This document shows positions 1 through 8,000 of a stretch of DNA of 42,591 nucleotides, in pieces. The stretch is from contig DHDP01000001.1 in assembly GCA_002399405.1 (NCBI GenBank), forward strand, positions 114,194 to 156,784, read 5' to 3'. The DNA is from Treponema sp. UBA4873. Lineage in GTDB: Bacteria > Spirochaetota > Spirochaetia > Treponematales > Treponemataceae. Below the pieces are notes generated by a model. That model saw only the letters and a list, made by a program, of their open reading frames with translations. It did no database searches and was not told the origin of the DNA. The number at the start of each line of letters is the position of its first letter. The stretch's first letter is position 1. A program made the translations under genes and the position numbers.

Positions 1-140
1 AAAATGCGGAGCATTTTCCTACCCACGACTTAAAAACAGGAGTGCCCCCGACGGGCACGTTTTTTTATGTCTCCTATAAAGAGAAAATGCGGAGCATTTT
101 CTTACCTACGACTTAAAAACAGGAGTGCCCCGACAGGCAC
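1..140. repeat. Two direct copies of a 57-58 bp hairpin element
   Basis: Copy 1 (1-58) and copy 2 (84-140) are nearly identical, differing by a few substitutions and one missing C. Each begins with a short dyad (AAAATGC, 3-nt loop, GCATTTT), continues through a conserved middle segment, and ends in a second dyad (GTGCCC / GGGCAC in copy 1, degraded in copy 2). Copy 1 starts at the window edge, so the element may extend further left. The only T-run is after copy 1. I see no gene in either copy. This may be a duplicated gene end or a small dispersed repeat. Confidence 0.7.
42..66 (+). terminator. Rho-independent terminator
   Basis: A 6-bp stem (GTGCCC 42-47 with GGGCAC 53-58) and a 5-nt loop are followed by one G and seven T. 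It would end transcription of a plus-strand gene lying left of the window. The second copy of the surrounding repeat has lost both the perfect stem and the T-run. Confidence 0.7.
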
Positions 141-248
141 CGCGGACGGCTTTCAATATGCGGACAGGAGTCCGTGCACTGAGAGTAAGTCCTGCCTGAC
201 TCAGAACCGCGAAACAGTACAACCGCAGATATTAAGGAATAACATGCA

Positions 249-284
249 TAAAAAACGTCCCACAAGGCTTGCGCCCTGCGGGAC
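249..284 (-). terminator. Strong minus-strand terminator with GCAA tetraloop
   Basis: Read on the minus strand, 284 to 257 folds into a 12-bp stem, with two G-U pairs, closed by a GCAA tetraloop. It is followed by G and a run of six T (255-250). It lies about 215 bp downstream of the H1-like gene and is the first complete intrinsic terminator for minus-strand transcription from that gene. Confidence 0.7.
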
Positions 285-449
285 AATCGGAGAGAGTTTA
301 TACATCCTTTCGGATGCAACTATAATATACAGAAAGTCAGGCGGTTAATCAATAAATTTTATCATTTTTTACTCAAAAAAGCGAGAAATAACAAATATTT
401 ATTCAATCGGAGGGAAAATACCTTCCGCATCACGGAATTCCCTTACTGA

Positions 450-485
450 GTCAACATATCCCGCGCAAATTGCGGGGTATGTTGA
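450..485. other. Long hairpin at the 3' side of the H1-like gene
   Basis: GTCAACATA (450-458) pairs with TATGTTGAC (477-485), and the inner CCCGC pairs with GCGGG around an A/T-rich loop, giving about 15 bp of stem. Neither strand has a T-run after it, so it is not a textbook terminator. It lies 14 bp past the H1-like stop codon and may protect the 3' end of that mRNA. Confidence 0.45.
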
Positions 486-499
486 CTTGCTTAAATACA

Positions 500-691
500 C
501 TATTTCACGAGTTTCGAAATGATGTATTTAGAAACATTCATGCCGGCTTTTTTCGCTGCGGCCTGAATTTTTCCCCATGTAGCATCATCACATGAAATAG
601 AGTGTGATTTTGACGGAGCAGCGTTCTTTTTTGCTGCCGGTTTCTTTGCTGCAACCTTTTTTGCAGCAGGTTTTTTAGTTGTTGTCTTCAT
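500..691 (-). CDS. Small histone H1-like DNA-binding protein
   Basis: This is a 63-residue basic protein. Residues 2-27 are a lysine/alanine tract with repeated AAKK blocks, like the C-terminal tail of eukaryotic H1 and of bacterial H1-like proteins such as those of Chlamydia. Residues 30-63 (from SHSISCDDATW to the end) resemble a ribbon-helix-helix (CopG/Arc-like) fold: a short strand, then two helices with the pattern W-x-K-I-x-A-A-A-K-K-A-G-x-x-x-S-x-Y-I. The likely role is nucleoid compaction or general DNA binding. It is monocistronic. A strong promoter lies so close to the ATG that there is no room for a ribosome binding site, so the mRNA may be leaderless. The family assignment rests on composition and the RHH pattern only. 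Confidence 0.75.
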   Translation of the reverse strand: MKTTTKKPAAKKVAAKKPAAKKNAAPSKSHSISCDDATWGKIQAAAKKAGMNVSKYIISKLVK

Positions 692-698
692 AATAATA

Positions 699-727
699 AT
701 TATACCTCAACTGAAATAATAAATCAA
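699..727 (-). promoter_or_regulatory. Sigma-70-type promoter of the H1-like gene
   Basis: On the minus strand, TTGATT (727-722), a 17-bp spacer and a perfect TATAAT (704-699) precede the ATG at 691. Only 7 nt separate the -10 box from the start codon, so the transcript should begin at or next to the A of the ATG. Confidence 0.7.
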
Positions 728-875
728 CATTCGAGAAATATTAATAAAGTTTATTTATGCGGAAGGATATGCAGATTACTGCATAATTATCTGAATTCGG
801 TTATAAATGAAGAAAATATTTTCATATGGGATAAAATCATTTATCAACAGGGGAACGACTTCATCTACGGATATA

Positions 876-904
876 ACGACATTTTGGATAAAATATGCTA
901 TAAT
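876..904 (+). promoter_or_regulatory. Promoter of the solute-binding-like gene
   Basis: ACGACA (876-881, 4 of 6 matches to the -35 consensus), a 17-bp spacer and a perfect TATAAT (899-904). Expected transcription start is near 911, where an in-frame ATG lies. The -10 box falls inside the longer open frame that begins with TTG at 884, which argues against the TTG start. Confidence 0.55.
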
Positions 905-910
905 TTTAAT

Positions 911-2149
911 ATGATAAAAGGGAAACGGCATGTCAGTAAAAAAAATAAGACACTGACAAAGGAACGGAGACTTTGTTTAATTATTGTATCAGCGGTTCTC
1001 GTCTGCGGTATTTTTATTTCGTTGATAATCATAATGCGGAACCGGAAAATACTCGACGTTGCATATTATCGTCTGTCGCCGCTTGTTACTGATTCGCTTA
1101 CGCAGCAGATAAAAAAAAGTTATTCCGGAAAAATACATTTTAAAGTACTGCCTGCCGATGTACCACTGAAGTCGAAAAAGGCGAAAAAATATGATTTGCT
1201 CTTTACATGGAACGGAGCGGGCGCGGAAATGCTTGCGGCAGAAGCGGTGGAACTTCCTGCTTCGCTTTACGGACAGATTCCGGATTCGGAACGACGGCTT
1301 GGTATTGTAGAAGGGAAAAACCGCATGCTTCCGCTGCTGTACGATCATTATGAACTGTCTTTTTTAAAAGGAACCGGCGGAAAAAAACATGCAGTTCCGG
1401 AAGACTGGAACTCCTTTGCTGTATTTCTGCAGGAAGATGCTGCCGGCATACAGATACCGTTGTTTGCTGCGGGTGCGGATAATCGGACGCTGCTGGCGTT
1501 TGTCGGTGTTCTTGCAGAATCGCTCACCGGTGCGGACGGATATGAGCGGCTCGTTGAGTTTGTAAGGAAGAATCCGTCTGCGGAGACTGTCATGAACGAA
1601 CAGTTCGGAAAATTGAGCGACGGAAAAACTCCCGTAACACTTCGCACTGTACTCGATCTTATTGTTTCATGGCAAAAGTCGGGCATTATGCATCAGACCT
1701 GGTTCAACGGTTCAGAAACGGACGTTGCGTCGTTCATGAAAGATAAGGCTGCGGCTGCGGTTTTTATGCCCCTTTCCGTGCACCGGACACTTCAGCTCCG
1801 TACGGTGTATCCGTATGAAACTTCGCATTTCCCTGTTGATGAGGCCGTACCGGAGCACGCGCTTATTGCGCCGGCGGTAGTGCTCGTTTGTTATAATAAA
1901 AAGCAATCGTTTGCCGATACAATACGGTTTCTTATTTCCGTGCAGGCACAGGAAGCTCTTTCCAACTTAACGCAGCTGGCGCCTGCTTCCTCGCGGGCGG
2001 GTGCATATGACAGACAGGCGGACGACGTACGGTTCTGGGCAGCGGCATATACGGACGGACCTGTTTCTGATTTTATGAATGCTGCGTTTACGTCGGACAT
2101 GCAGGCAGGTAAGTTCGCGGATGATATCAGAAAGTATCTGGGGAAATAA
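911..2149 (+). CDS. Membrane-anchored extracellular solute-binding-like protein
   Basis: A 412-residue protein with a short lysine-rich N-terminus and one hydrophobic segment (LCLIIVSAVLVCGIFISLIII) at about residues 23-43. The large remainder looks extracytoplasmic and has the character of family-1 ABC solute-binding proteins: an early YDLLFTWNG segment, a central P-E-D-W-N-S-F block, and later F-M-K-D-K-A-A-A-A-V-F-M, which resembles the usual G-x-A-A-M pattern. There is no lipobox or clear signal-peptidase site, so it is probably anchored by the segment. No permease or ATPase gene is adjacent. I chose ATG 911 over TTG 884 because the promoter overlaps the latter; neither start has a Shine-Dalgarno sequence. 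The transport role is inferred from weak similarity, and it could be a stand-alone sensor. Confidence 0.6.
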   Translation: MIKGKRHVSKKNKTLTKERRLCLIIVSAVLVCGIFISLIIIMRNRKILDVAYYRLSPLVTDSLTQQIKKSYSGKIHFKVLPADVPLKSKKAKKYDLLFTWNGAGAEMLAAEAVELPASLYGQIPDSERRLGIVEGKNRMLPLLYDHYELSFLKGTGGKKHAVPEDWNSFAVFLQEDAAGIQIPLFAAGADNRTLLAFVGVLAESLTGADGYERLVEFVRKNPSAETVMNEQFGKLSDGKTPVTLRTVLDLIVSWQKSGIMHQTWFNGSETDVASFMKDKAAAAVFMPLSVHRTLQLRTVYPYETSHFPVDEAVPEHALIAPAVVLVCYNKKQSFADTIRFLISVQAQEALSNLTQLAPASSRAGAYDRQADDVRFWAAAYTDGPVSDFMNAAFTSDMQAGKFADDIRKYLGK

Positions 2150-2151
2150 TA

Positions 2152-2379
2152 TTAATCGCGTATTTTGAAATTCGCAATTGTCGCAATCAGGCAGAGACAC
2201 AAATCCGCAAGCCAAAGGCCGGAATAACCGAGAGACATGTTTACCAGAATGCCGCCCAGCCATGCACTTGCGAATGCTCCGATTTGATGTCCGATGAAGA
2301 TGGAACCGTAAACGATTGCTATTTTAGCGGAACCGACTTTGCGGCTGATAATCCCTGTTGTCGGAGGAACTGTAGAATC
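2152..2379 (-). pseudogene. C-terminal remnant of an MFS transporter
   Basis: About 75 residues, from STVPPTTGIISRKVGSAKIA to the stop, match the last three helices of a 12-helix MFS permease: a cytoplasmic loop with I-S-R-K-x-G-S, a helix with H-Q-I-G-A-F, then A-W-L-G-G and a final helix. The first ten or so helices are missing. The open frame runs further upstream but that part is unrelated and overlaps the end of the ybaK-like gene out of frame. The stump sits about 45 bp behind the ybaK-like stop, so a deletion probably joined the two. No start codon or ribosome binding site supports expression of the fragment alone. Confidence 0.6.
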
Positions 2380-2422
2380 CCCTGCCAGAAATTCGATAAA
2401 GTTATTGCGGTTTTCTTTTATT

Positions 2423-2932
2423 TTACTTATCGTCTCTGTCCGCATTACCCTCTCTCCCGTTTTCAATCCAGTCTTTGCACACGTCCGTCCATTCGACAAA
2501 TGACGAATATTGCTCCAGTTCCTTTAAGGACAGTTTAACTGCACTGTGTCCGCTGCCCGCAGCCGGGTATATGATGTCAAAACGTTTCAGAGATACATCC
2601 AGGTAAACAGTCACATCAGAATGTACAGCAAAAGGGCATACTCCGCCGGGCGCGTGCCCGATATACGATTCGACTTCATCCGCAGGTATCATCCTTGCTT
2701 TTTGCCGGAAATACATTTTATATTTTTTGTTGTCTATTTTCGCATCTCCGGAGCAGACGATCAGAATCGGCTTGTCATTCAAAAGAAACGACATAGTCTT
2801 GGCTATCTGTTTCGGTTGACAACCGATTGATAGAGCAGCTTCTTCTACTGTTGCACTCGATTCCTCCAAAGTTATAACCCGCTCTCCCAATCCGATATGT
2901 TCGAAATATTGTTTCACCTTTTCGAATGCCAT
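2423..2932 (-). CDS. ybaK: YbaK/EbsC-family aminoacyl-tRNA deacylase
   Basis: A 169-residue protein of the prolyl-tRNA-editing (YbaK/EbsC) fold, which hydrolyses mischarged aminoacyl-tRNA, typically Cys-tRNA(Pro), in the cytoplasm. Visible landmarks are the catalytic-type lysine in QIAKTMSF (K45), the loop GHAPGGVCPF (92-101) and the binding motif PAAGSGHSAVKLS (123-135). Length fits the family's usual 150-170 residues. ATG 2932 is preceded by AAAGAGG (2946-2940) with 7 nt spacing. The last 20 residues are hydrophilic and acidic or basic (EGNADRDDK) and may have been altered when the downstream MFS gene was deleted. Exact tRNA specificity cannot be told. Confidence 0.88.
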   Translation of the reverse strand: MAFEKVKQYFEHIGLGERVITLEESSATVEEAALSIGCQPKQIAKTMSFLLNDKPILIVCSGDAKIDNKKYKMYFRQKARMIPADEVESYIGHAPGGVCPFAVHSDVTVYLDVSLKRFDIIYPAAGSGHSAVKLSLKELEQYSSFVEWTDVCKDWIENGREGNADRDDK

Positions 2933-2969
2933 ATTTTTACCTCTTTGATTTCTTTTTGATTACTATATA

Positions 2970-3104
2970 GTGTTTATAATTATAAGTAAAGAAAATAATA
3001 TTAATGCGAATGAAATTTACCCGAACGTGCAGTTTATACTTCATCGGGGAGATTACACGACTGTTCCGGAATTGGTTGAAGACAAAATAGGCACTGTGTT
3101 CTGA
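2970..3104 (+). pseudogene. Possible short gene remnant
   Basis: A 44-codon open frame with a GTG start and a plausible protein-like tail (YPNVQFILHRGDYTTVPELV) sits between the divergent ybaK-like and ferredoxin genes. It has no good ribosome binding site. I do not recognise the family. It could be the 3' end of a lost gene or a chance frame; the absence of stops and the residue mix are the only support. Confidence 0.2.
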
Positions 3105-3109
3105 AAGCA

Positions 3110-3139
3110 GTGACATAAAGGCTTACAGTAAAGTATACT
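3110..3139 (+). promoter_or_regulatory. Promoter of the polyferredoxin gene
   Basis: GTGACA (3110-3115), an 18-bp spacer and TATACT (3134-3139), with the ATG at 3157. A weak AGGA (3146-3149) lies 7 nt before the ATG. Confidence 0.5.
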
Positions 3140-3156
3140 AAAGACAGGATAAATAC

Positions 3157-4062
3157 ATGAAAGCAAAAATAACAAGAAAGAGCTTTACATTCCCGGTGAT
3201 TTTCCTTGTGCTGTTTTATTCAATAGCGGTATGGCGCTTTATTAAAACGGGAAATGTATTTTATATATACAATTTCGGTTACATAGGTACCGTTCTGGCG
3301 GCCGGTTTTTTTCTTACAGACGTATTGCCGAAAGAAAGATTCGGTACGGCGCGCAGAATAACCCAGTTGCTTATCGGTTCCTATTTGCTGCTGTATGTCG
3401 GATTGTATCGTCACGAAAATCTGCAGATAGAGGGTTTCTGGTTTTATTTATTTTCGGGCATATTTGCCGGTTCAACGCTGCATTACTTTATTGCGAAAAT
3501 AGCGGGCCCGTTTATTTTTAACAGAGGCTGGTGCGGATGGGCCTGCTGGACGGGAATGATTCTTGATTTTTTTCCCTGGAAAACGACAAAGAATAATTAT
3601 AAACGGGCATCATTCATACGGTATGTGTATTTTATTATCATCTTTATTTTTTCGGTAATAGTATATTTTATCCTGAAAGAAAAAAAGGAAGCTGATGAAG
3701 GTATGGTGGAATTTTATTTCTTTATATTCGGCAATTTGCTTTATTATGCAGCGGGAATTGTTTTAGCGCTGATTTTAAAAGACAATCGTGCTTTCTGCAA
3801 ATATATCTGTCCGATATCAGTATTTATGAAAATCGGAGCAAAATATTCATTATTAAAACTGGAAATCAATCCGGAGAAATGCATTACCTGCCGTAAGTGC
3901 GAGATTAACTGTCCTATGAATATTAAATTATTGGAATATAAAAACAGGGGAGAGCGAATACAATCAACCGAATGTATTTTTTGCAATACGTGTACCACCG
4001 GATGTCCGACGAAGGCGATAACCGGGTCTTTTAAGGTTGATAGAATACTTCCGAAAAAATGA
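3157..4062 (+). CDS. NapH/CcoG-like membrane polyferredoxin
   Basis: A 301-residue integral membrane iron-sulfur protein that probably passes electrons between a membrane donor and a cytoplasmic or periplasmic partner. The N-terminal part (residues 1-225) has about six helices and carries GWCGWACWTG (C126, C130) and FCKYICPIS (C214, C218), the paired cysteine motifs of the NapH/NosR/YccM group; the usual C-P after the first motif is C-W here. The C-terminal part holds two 4Fe-4S sites: C242-x2-C245-x2-C248-x3-C252-P and C273-x2-C276-x2-C279-x3-C283-P. It stands alone with its own promoter, and no reductase subunit lies nearby, so the partner is unknown. The start is set by ATG 3157. Confidence 0.8.
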   Translation: MKAKITRKSFTFPVIFLVLFYSIAVWRFIKTGNVFYIYNFGYIGTVLAAGFFLTDVLPKERFGTARRITQLLIGSYLLLYVGLYRHENLQIEGFWFYLFSGIFAGSTLHYFIAKIAGPFIFNRGWCGWACWTGMILDFFPWKTTKNNYKRASFIRYVYFIIIFIFSVIVYFILKEKKEADEGMVEFYFFIFGNLLYYAAGIVLALILKDNRAFCKYICPISVFMKIGAKYSLLKLEINPEKCITCRKCEINCPMNIKLLEYKNRGERIQSTECIFCNTCTTGCPTKAITGSFKVDRILPKK

Positions 4063-4171
4063 ATTCTCGCAGCGGAGATTTTTGCAGGGGAAATACGGAA
4101 GAATGGACTCTACCATGCCGGCCTATAAGTTGTTGCATACCCTGTAATGACACTGATCCTTCTATATTTTG

Positions 4172-4258
4172 GTCAGTGCATCACTGATAAGCAGTCAGCG
4201 CGTCACTGATAAATAATCAGCGCACCACTGATAAACGGCCGGTGCATCAGTTATGCGC
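4172..4258. repeat. 22-bp tandem repeat, about four units
   Basis: Units at 4172-4193, 4194-4215, 4216-4237 and a degenerate one at 4238-4258. The core is (G/A)TCAG(T/C)GC-x-(T/C)CACTGATAA. Each unit contains the short dyad ATCAG / CTGAT. Further copies of the core lie outside the array: CACTGATCC at 4151 and, inverted, CAGTGATGCGC near 4272-4282, so the whole region can form several alternative hairpins. The array starts about 110 bp after the polyferredoxin stop. There are no spacers, so it is not CRISPR. I see no gene in 4063-4440. Confidence 0.75.
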
Positions 4259-4440
4259 TGTTCATTTTTCAGTGATGCGCTATATAAACATCATTTATGA
4301 GGGATCTGAACTTAACCCATCGGCAAATTGAATTGTTCCATACTTTAACTCATTTATTGTAAAGGTTTAACCCGTTTACTTACAGTGTAAATACGTTGAT
4401 ACTGCATGATTTTGTACTTTTGCGGCGATACTATATCAGA

Positions 4441-4841
4441 GGTACTCATGAAAAGACAGGTGCATACTTCTTCCATATTTTGGAAAATTAAACGAAAGGC
4501 GCCAAATTCCGCAGTTATGAAGATTCTTTTATGTGGCTCAGTGAGGCTATGATTACGAATAACTGTTTCAACAGTACCGGCCCGAACATCGGTATGGAAT
4601 TGTCGGCGCAATATAATATGGGGAAATGCTATATACTCGATATCTGCCTTCTGGTAACTCATACGCTACGAACGGGAAAAAACTGTATTTTTATTCCAAC
4701 AGCGGAAACGTGAATCCTTCGGACCGACTCGAGATAGATTTTCTTATACGGAACGGGAACAGAATATCACCCGTTGAAGTAAAATCGTTCGATTATATTT
4801 CCCATACATCAGTTGTAATACCCTGCTGTCAGCAGTGGTGA
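4441..4841 (+). pseudogene. Decayed DUF4143-family AAA ATPase
   Basis: Two frames join to give the C-terminal half of an ATP-binding protein of the DUF4143 type. The first frame (from about 4441) reads ...KTGAYFFHIL, a TAA stop at 4489, then KFRSYEDSFMWLSEAMI, NNCFNSTGPNIG and LLVTHTLR. After a shift near 4660-4680 the other frame reads NGKKLYFYSNSG, DRLEIDFLIRNGN and ISPVEVKS. In intact relatives about 40-60 residues lie between these blocks, so there is an internal deletion plus a frameshift, and the ATPase half is absent. A perfect terminator remains just downstream (4844-4892). Family recognition is from memory of its conserved blocks. Confidence 0.65.
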
Positions 4842-4843
4842 AT

Positions 4844-4892
4844 GGAAGTTTCCTTTGTTTTTCCGGAAAATAAAGGAAACTTCCGTTTTTTT
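4844..4892 (+). terminator. Strong rho-independent terminator
   Basis: A 13-bp perfect stem (GGAAGTTTCCTTT 4844-4856 with AAAGGAAACTTCC 4872-4884) followed by G and seven T. It sits right behind the DUF4143 remnant and is probably that gene's surviving terminator. Confidence 0.85.
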
Positions 4893-4983
4893 CTGCATCA
4901 TTTAATAATTAATATTATATTAATATCCGTTAGCGGTGCTGATGTAATGTCTATACGATAAAGATATTCTGATGTAAATCCGA

Positions 4984-5012
4984 CAACAGCTTTTTTTCGT
5001 AAAAAGCTGTTG
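4984..5012 (-). terminator. Terminator-like hairpin after giant lipoprotein 1
   Basis: A 12-bp perfect stem (CAACAGCTTTTT 4984-4995 with AAAAAGCTGTTG 5001-5012) begins directly at the minus-strand stop codon of the giant gene. The T-rich tract is inside the stem, not after it, so termination efficiency is uncertain. Confidence 0.55.
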
Positions 5013-8000
5013 TTACTTCATCTGTGCAGTCTCGATATCGCCTTTGGTACTGCTTTCTTTTATTGCATATCCCAAGACTGGGTTCGCAGTACCGTTGCCG
5101 TAACATTTTCCCCAGTTAGTACTGGTTGAAGAAGCACCTGTCGTCGAATTTTTTATCACACCATCGGCGGATTTCCACAGCCCGACATTGATCGTTTCTT
5201 GGGTAGCTTTGCTCGTTGTCGGAATCAGCGTAGCTTCCCAGTTTCCTGTATATGCGTCTCCTGATACACCGTTTTCTACTGTAGAGGAGACACGGTATGC
5301 GAGCTTTGGTTTTGCTGAAGAGAGCGCGTAGTAACCGATATACGGAACGTATGCACTGCCTGATTTTCCTACGTCGATAGTAATATTCTGTCCGACAATA
5401 GCATAGGAATCTACCGTGCACGTCTCTTTGTTGCCGGGCTGATTATACTGCGGCAGGTACGCGTACATCAGATCTCCGTTAGTACCGTCGTATGCGGCAA
5501 TATGGATTCCGCCGCCTGCGTCAACAGCGAGCCTGCAGTATTCACCTGCGCCTTCAAAAATGGTATAAGGTCCTTGCCAGTTGGCCACATTTGCACCGGT
5601 AGTTCCCGCGGTCGGATTTGTGTTGTATGTATACAACAGTGCATTGTTGTACGAGTCATACCATATGAGTACAACGACATCATCAACTGAACTCTCTTCC
5701 GCGGAAATAACGCCCATTGAAAGATATTCACCGGCATTTCTGCCCGTAGTACTTCCCGCAATGACATTGACATAATTGGTGCTGTATTTTCCCCGGTTCA
5801 GATTGGCAGTATTATCTACTGTACCGTTTCGGTATGCGTCATTAAAATTGCCAAAATTATCTTTAGAGGTTTTACTATCGGTAAGGTTTCCGTATTTAAA
5901 ACGTATTTCCTCATTTAGATCATCAAAATAAGCAAGATAGATATTGGTGGAAGTACCGTGGCGCGCAGTCGCATACTCGGGGCTTTTTATCCTGTTTTTA
6001 TCAAAGTTCAGTGTGCTCGTATTGTTCCCTGATGAGTCGCCATATTGCGCAATGACTTCCAGTCTGTTCGCATTTGCTCCGTCGTAAGAACCGCCCGTAG
6101 CTTCTCCGCTTACGCCCCAGCGGTCGGTCATAAAACTGAACCGGTCGGCCTGCGTTGAATTGATGTCTCCACCGGCAGCGCACCCGTACGTATGCCCGTC
6201 GCTGTCGTATGTAAGACCGACCGAAGTCATAAAGTCATAACTTCCCTGCCAATATACGTACGAATACTCGCCTGCGGCCATTGTGCCGCGGGCATTTGCC
6301 GATACGGTTCCCGGCATACTGAAATACAGCGGTCCGTTTGTGAAAGCGAATCCTATCATACCTGATTTCGGGCTTATTTTCATTACCGGTTCGGAAATCA
6401 ATCCGCTGATCGGAACTGCAGCCTTGCTGTTGAACTGCCACACATCAAGCACAACATCATCACTGAGCAGATTGTTGTTATCTCCGTTCGGCTGGCGGTT
6501 ATAGCAATATGCGTATGTACTGTCGGTGTAGGTACCGCTGTAATCGCCTGCAGCATTGTTATTATTTACGTTGTTCAACGTACTTACGCCGTTTATTTGC
6601 AGCGACAATTTGCCTGAATCGAGTGAAGATGCTGTAACTGAATAACAGGTACTTCCGGAATATGTCGTTGTGTCGAGTGAAGCGTTTGTCCCGCTGTCTG
6701 CATTTTCTATATAAACGGGAGCAGCATCTGTTATATTATAACCGAACACATACGCCTTCAGCGTTGAGTTTACAGGGTAGTGACCGAGTGCTGTACGGCT
6801 GTACACTGAAGGATTGTTGCTCTTGAGCGACGAAAGTGACGTTTTTATTCCCGTAATATACGGCACGACGTCCACCGTATACTGGCTCGTGTAACTTCCG
6901 CTGCCGTCGCTGCCGCCGGTCTGTCCGGTTTCTGCACTGAACGTATTTGCGATGTAACTTACTGTTCCTCCGCTCAGCGTCGGTTTACCGCGGTCCTGTG
7001 CCGTGACGGAAATGAGCTTGTCGGTATCGGCTGTGCCGGTTATTTTAGACGTGTCGAAATAGAGTATCCAGTGTACGGTATGTCCGGTTGCCTGCGATGT
7101 GTACGGGACCTTTTCGGTTCCGGTATAACCGCTCGGAAGCGAACCGTATCCTGCCTTCACGTATTCTGCGTATGTTGCCTGCGCTGTTTCGCACGCCCAT
7201 CCCTCCGCCGGAATTGCGCCGCCGGAAAGGCTGCTTCCGGATGTCCAGCTGCCTGTGCCTGTGTTGTATGCCGCAATCGTAAACGAACTGCCGCTGTTGA
7301 AACCTGCAACGGTTGCGGTTAGCGAGGAGAGCAGCGTATTGTCGTGCGCGATGCCCTCTATTTTAATCTGTCCCGAAACTTTCGGCTGTAAGTCGTATTC
7401 TCCGGAATTGGTGCTCTTAAATGTGTCTGTCGGTAAGTCGGCGGGCAGTTCTATATGTCCGTTGTCTCTGCTGTTCGCAAACAGGCTGTTATCGCTGCTG
7501 CTGTTCCAGTAGAACGGCTTGATATAATCGGTTGCCGGTGTCGTGTCGCGCAGAGTCACGTTCATAACGACGTTCATCGTCGCATACTGGCTGTCCGTGC
7601 CGATTGTCGTTCCGGGTGTCGAATCCCAGATTGTGAAGCTGAATTTCTGATTGCTGCCGTCCGCTATTTCGGAACCTGTCGTGCCGGCGCTCAGAAAATC
7701 CTGTACGGTGAACGTGATGTCGTTTGTTAAGGTGACGACGCTGTCCGAAGATTCTCCTCCGGTACCGAGCTCCGTTACCGACGTTTTGGTGTAATACGGC
7801 GTGTTCCATGTTGTTGCGCCGCTGTTTTCAGCGACTGTATACGTATATCCGAGCGTACCGTTTCCGCCGACGATTTCCGGTTTAATAACAGTGAGGCCTT
7901 TTGCAGTTACTGCCGAAGTAAGTCCGCTTTCCTGATTCGGGAACGTTACGTCGGTTACTTTGTTTCCTGCGGAGTTGAGCCCCTTTGCATAGACGTTGCT

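Larger units (their letters stand above)
141..499. other. Gene-free stretch with hairpins
   Basis: I find no convincing gene here; the open frames have no family-like content and no ribosome binding site. The stretch holds the minus-strand terminator at 249-284 and a long hairpin at 450-485. The remaining A/T-rich spacer (about 345-415) shows nothing I can name. Confidence 0.5.

Noticed and set aside
67..348. 93-codon plus-strand frame
   Set aside because: It runs through the repeat copies and hairpins, with a composition unlike a protein and no ribosome binding site.
884..910. TTG start at 884 for the solute-binding-like gene
   Set aside because: A perfect -10 box lies inside this extension, so the transcript would start after it.
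4172..4258. CRISPR array
   Set aside because: The 22-bp units are contiguous with no spacers, and no cas gene is nearby.
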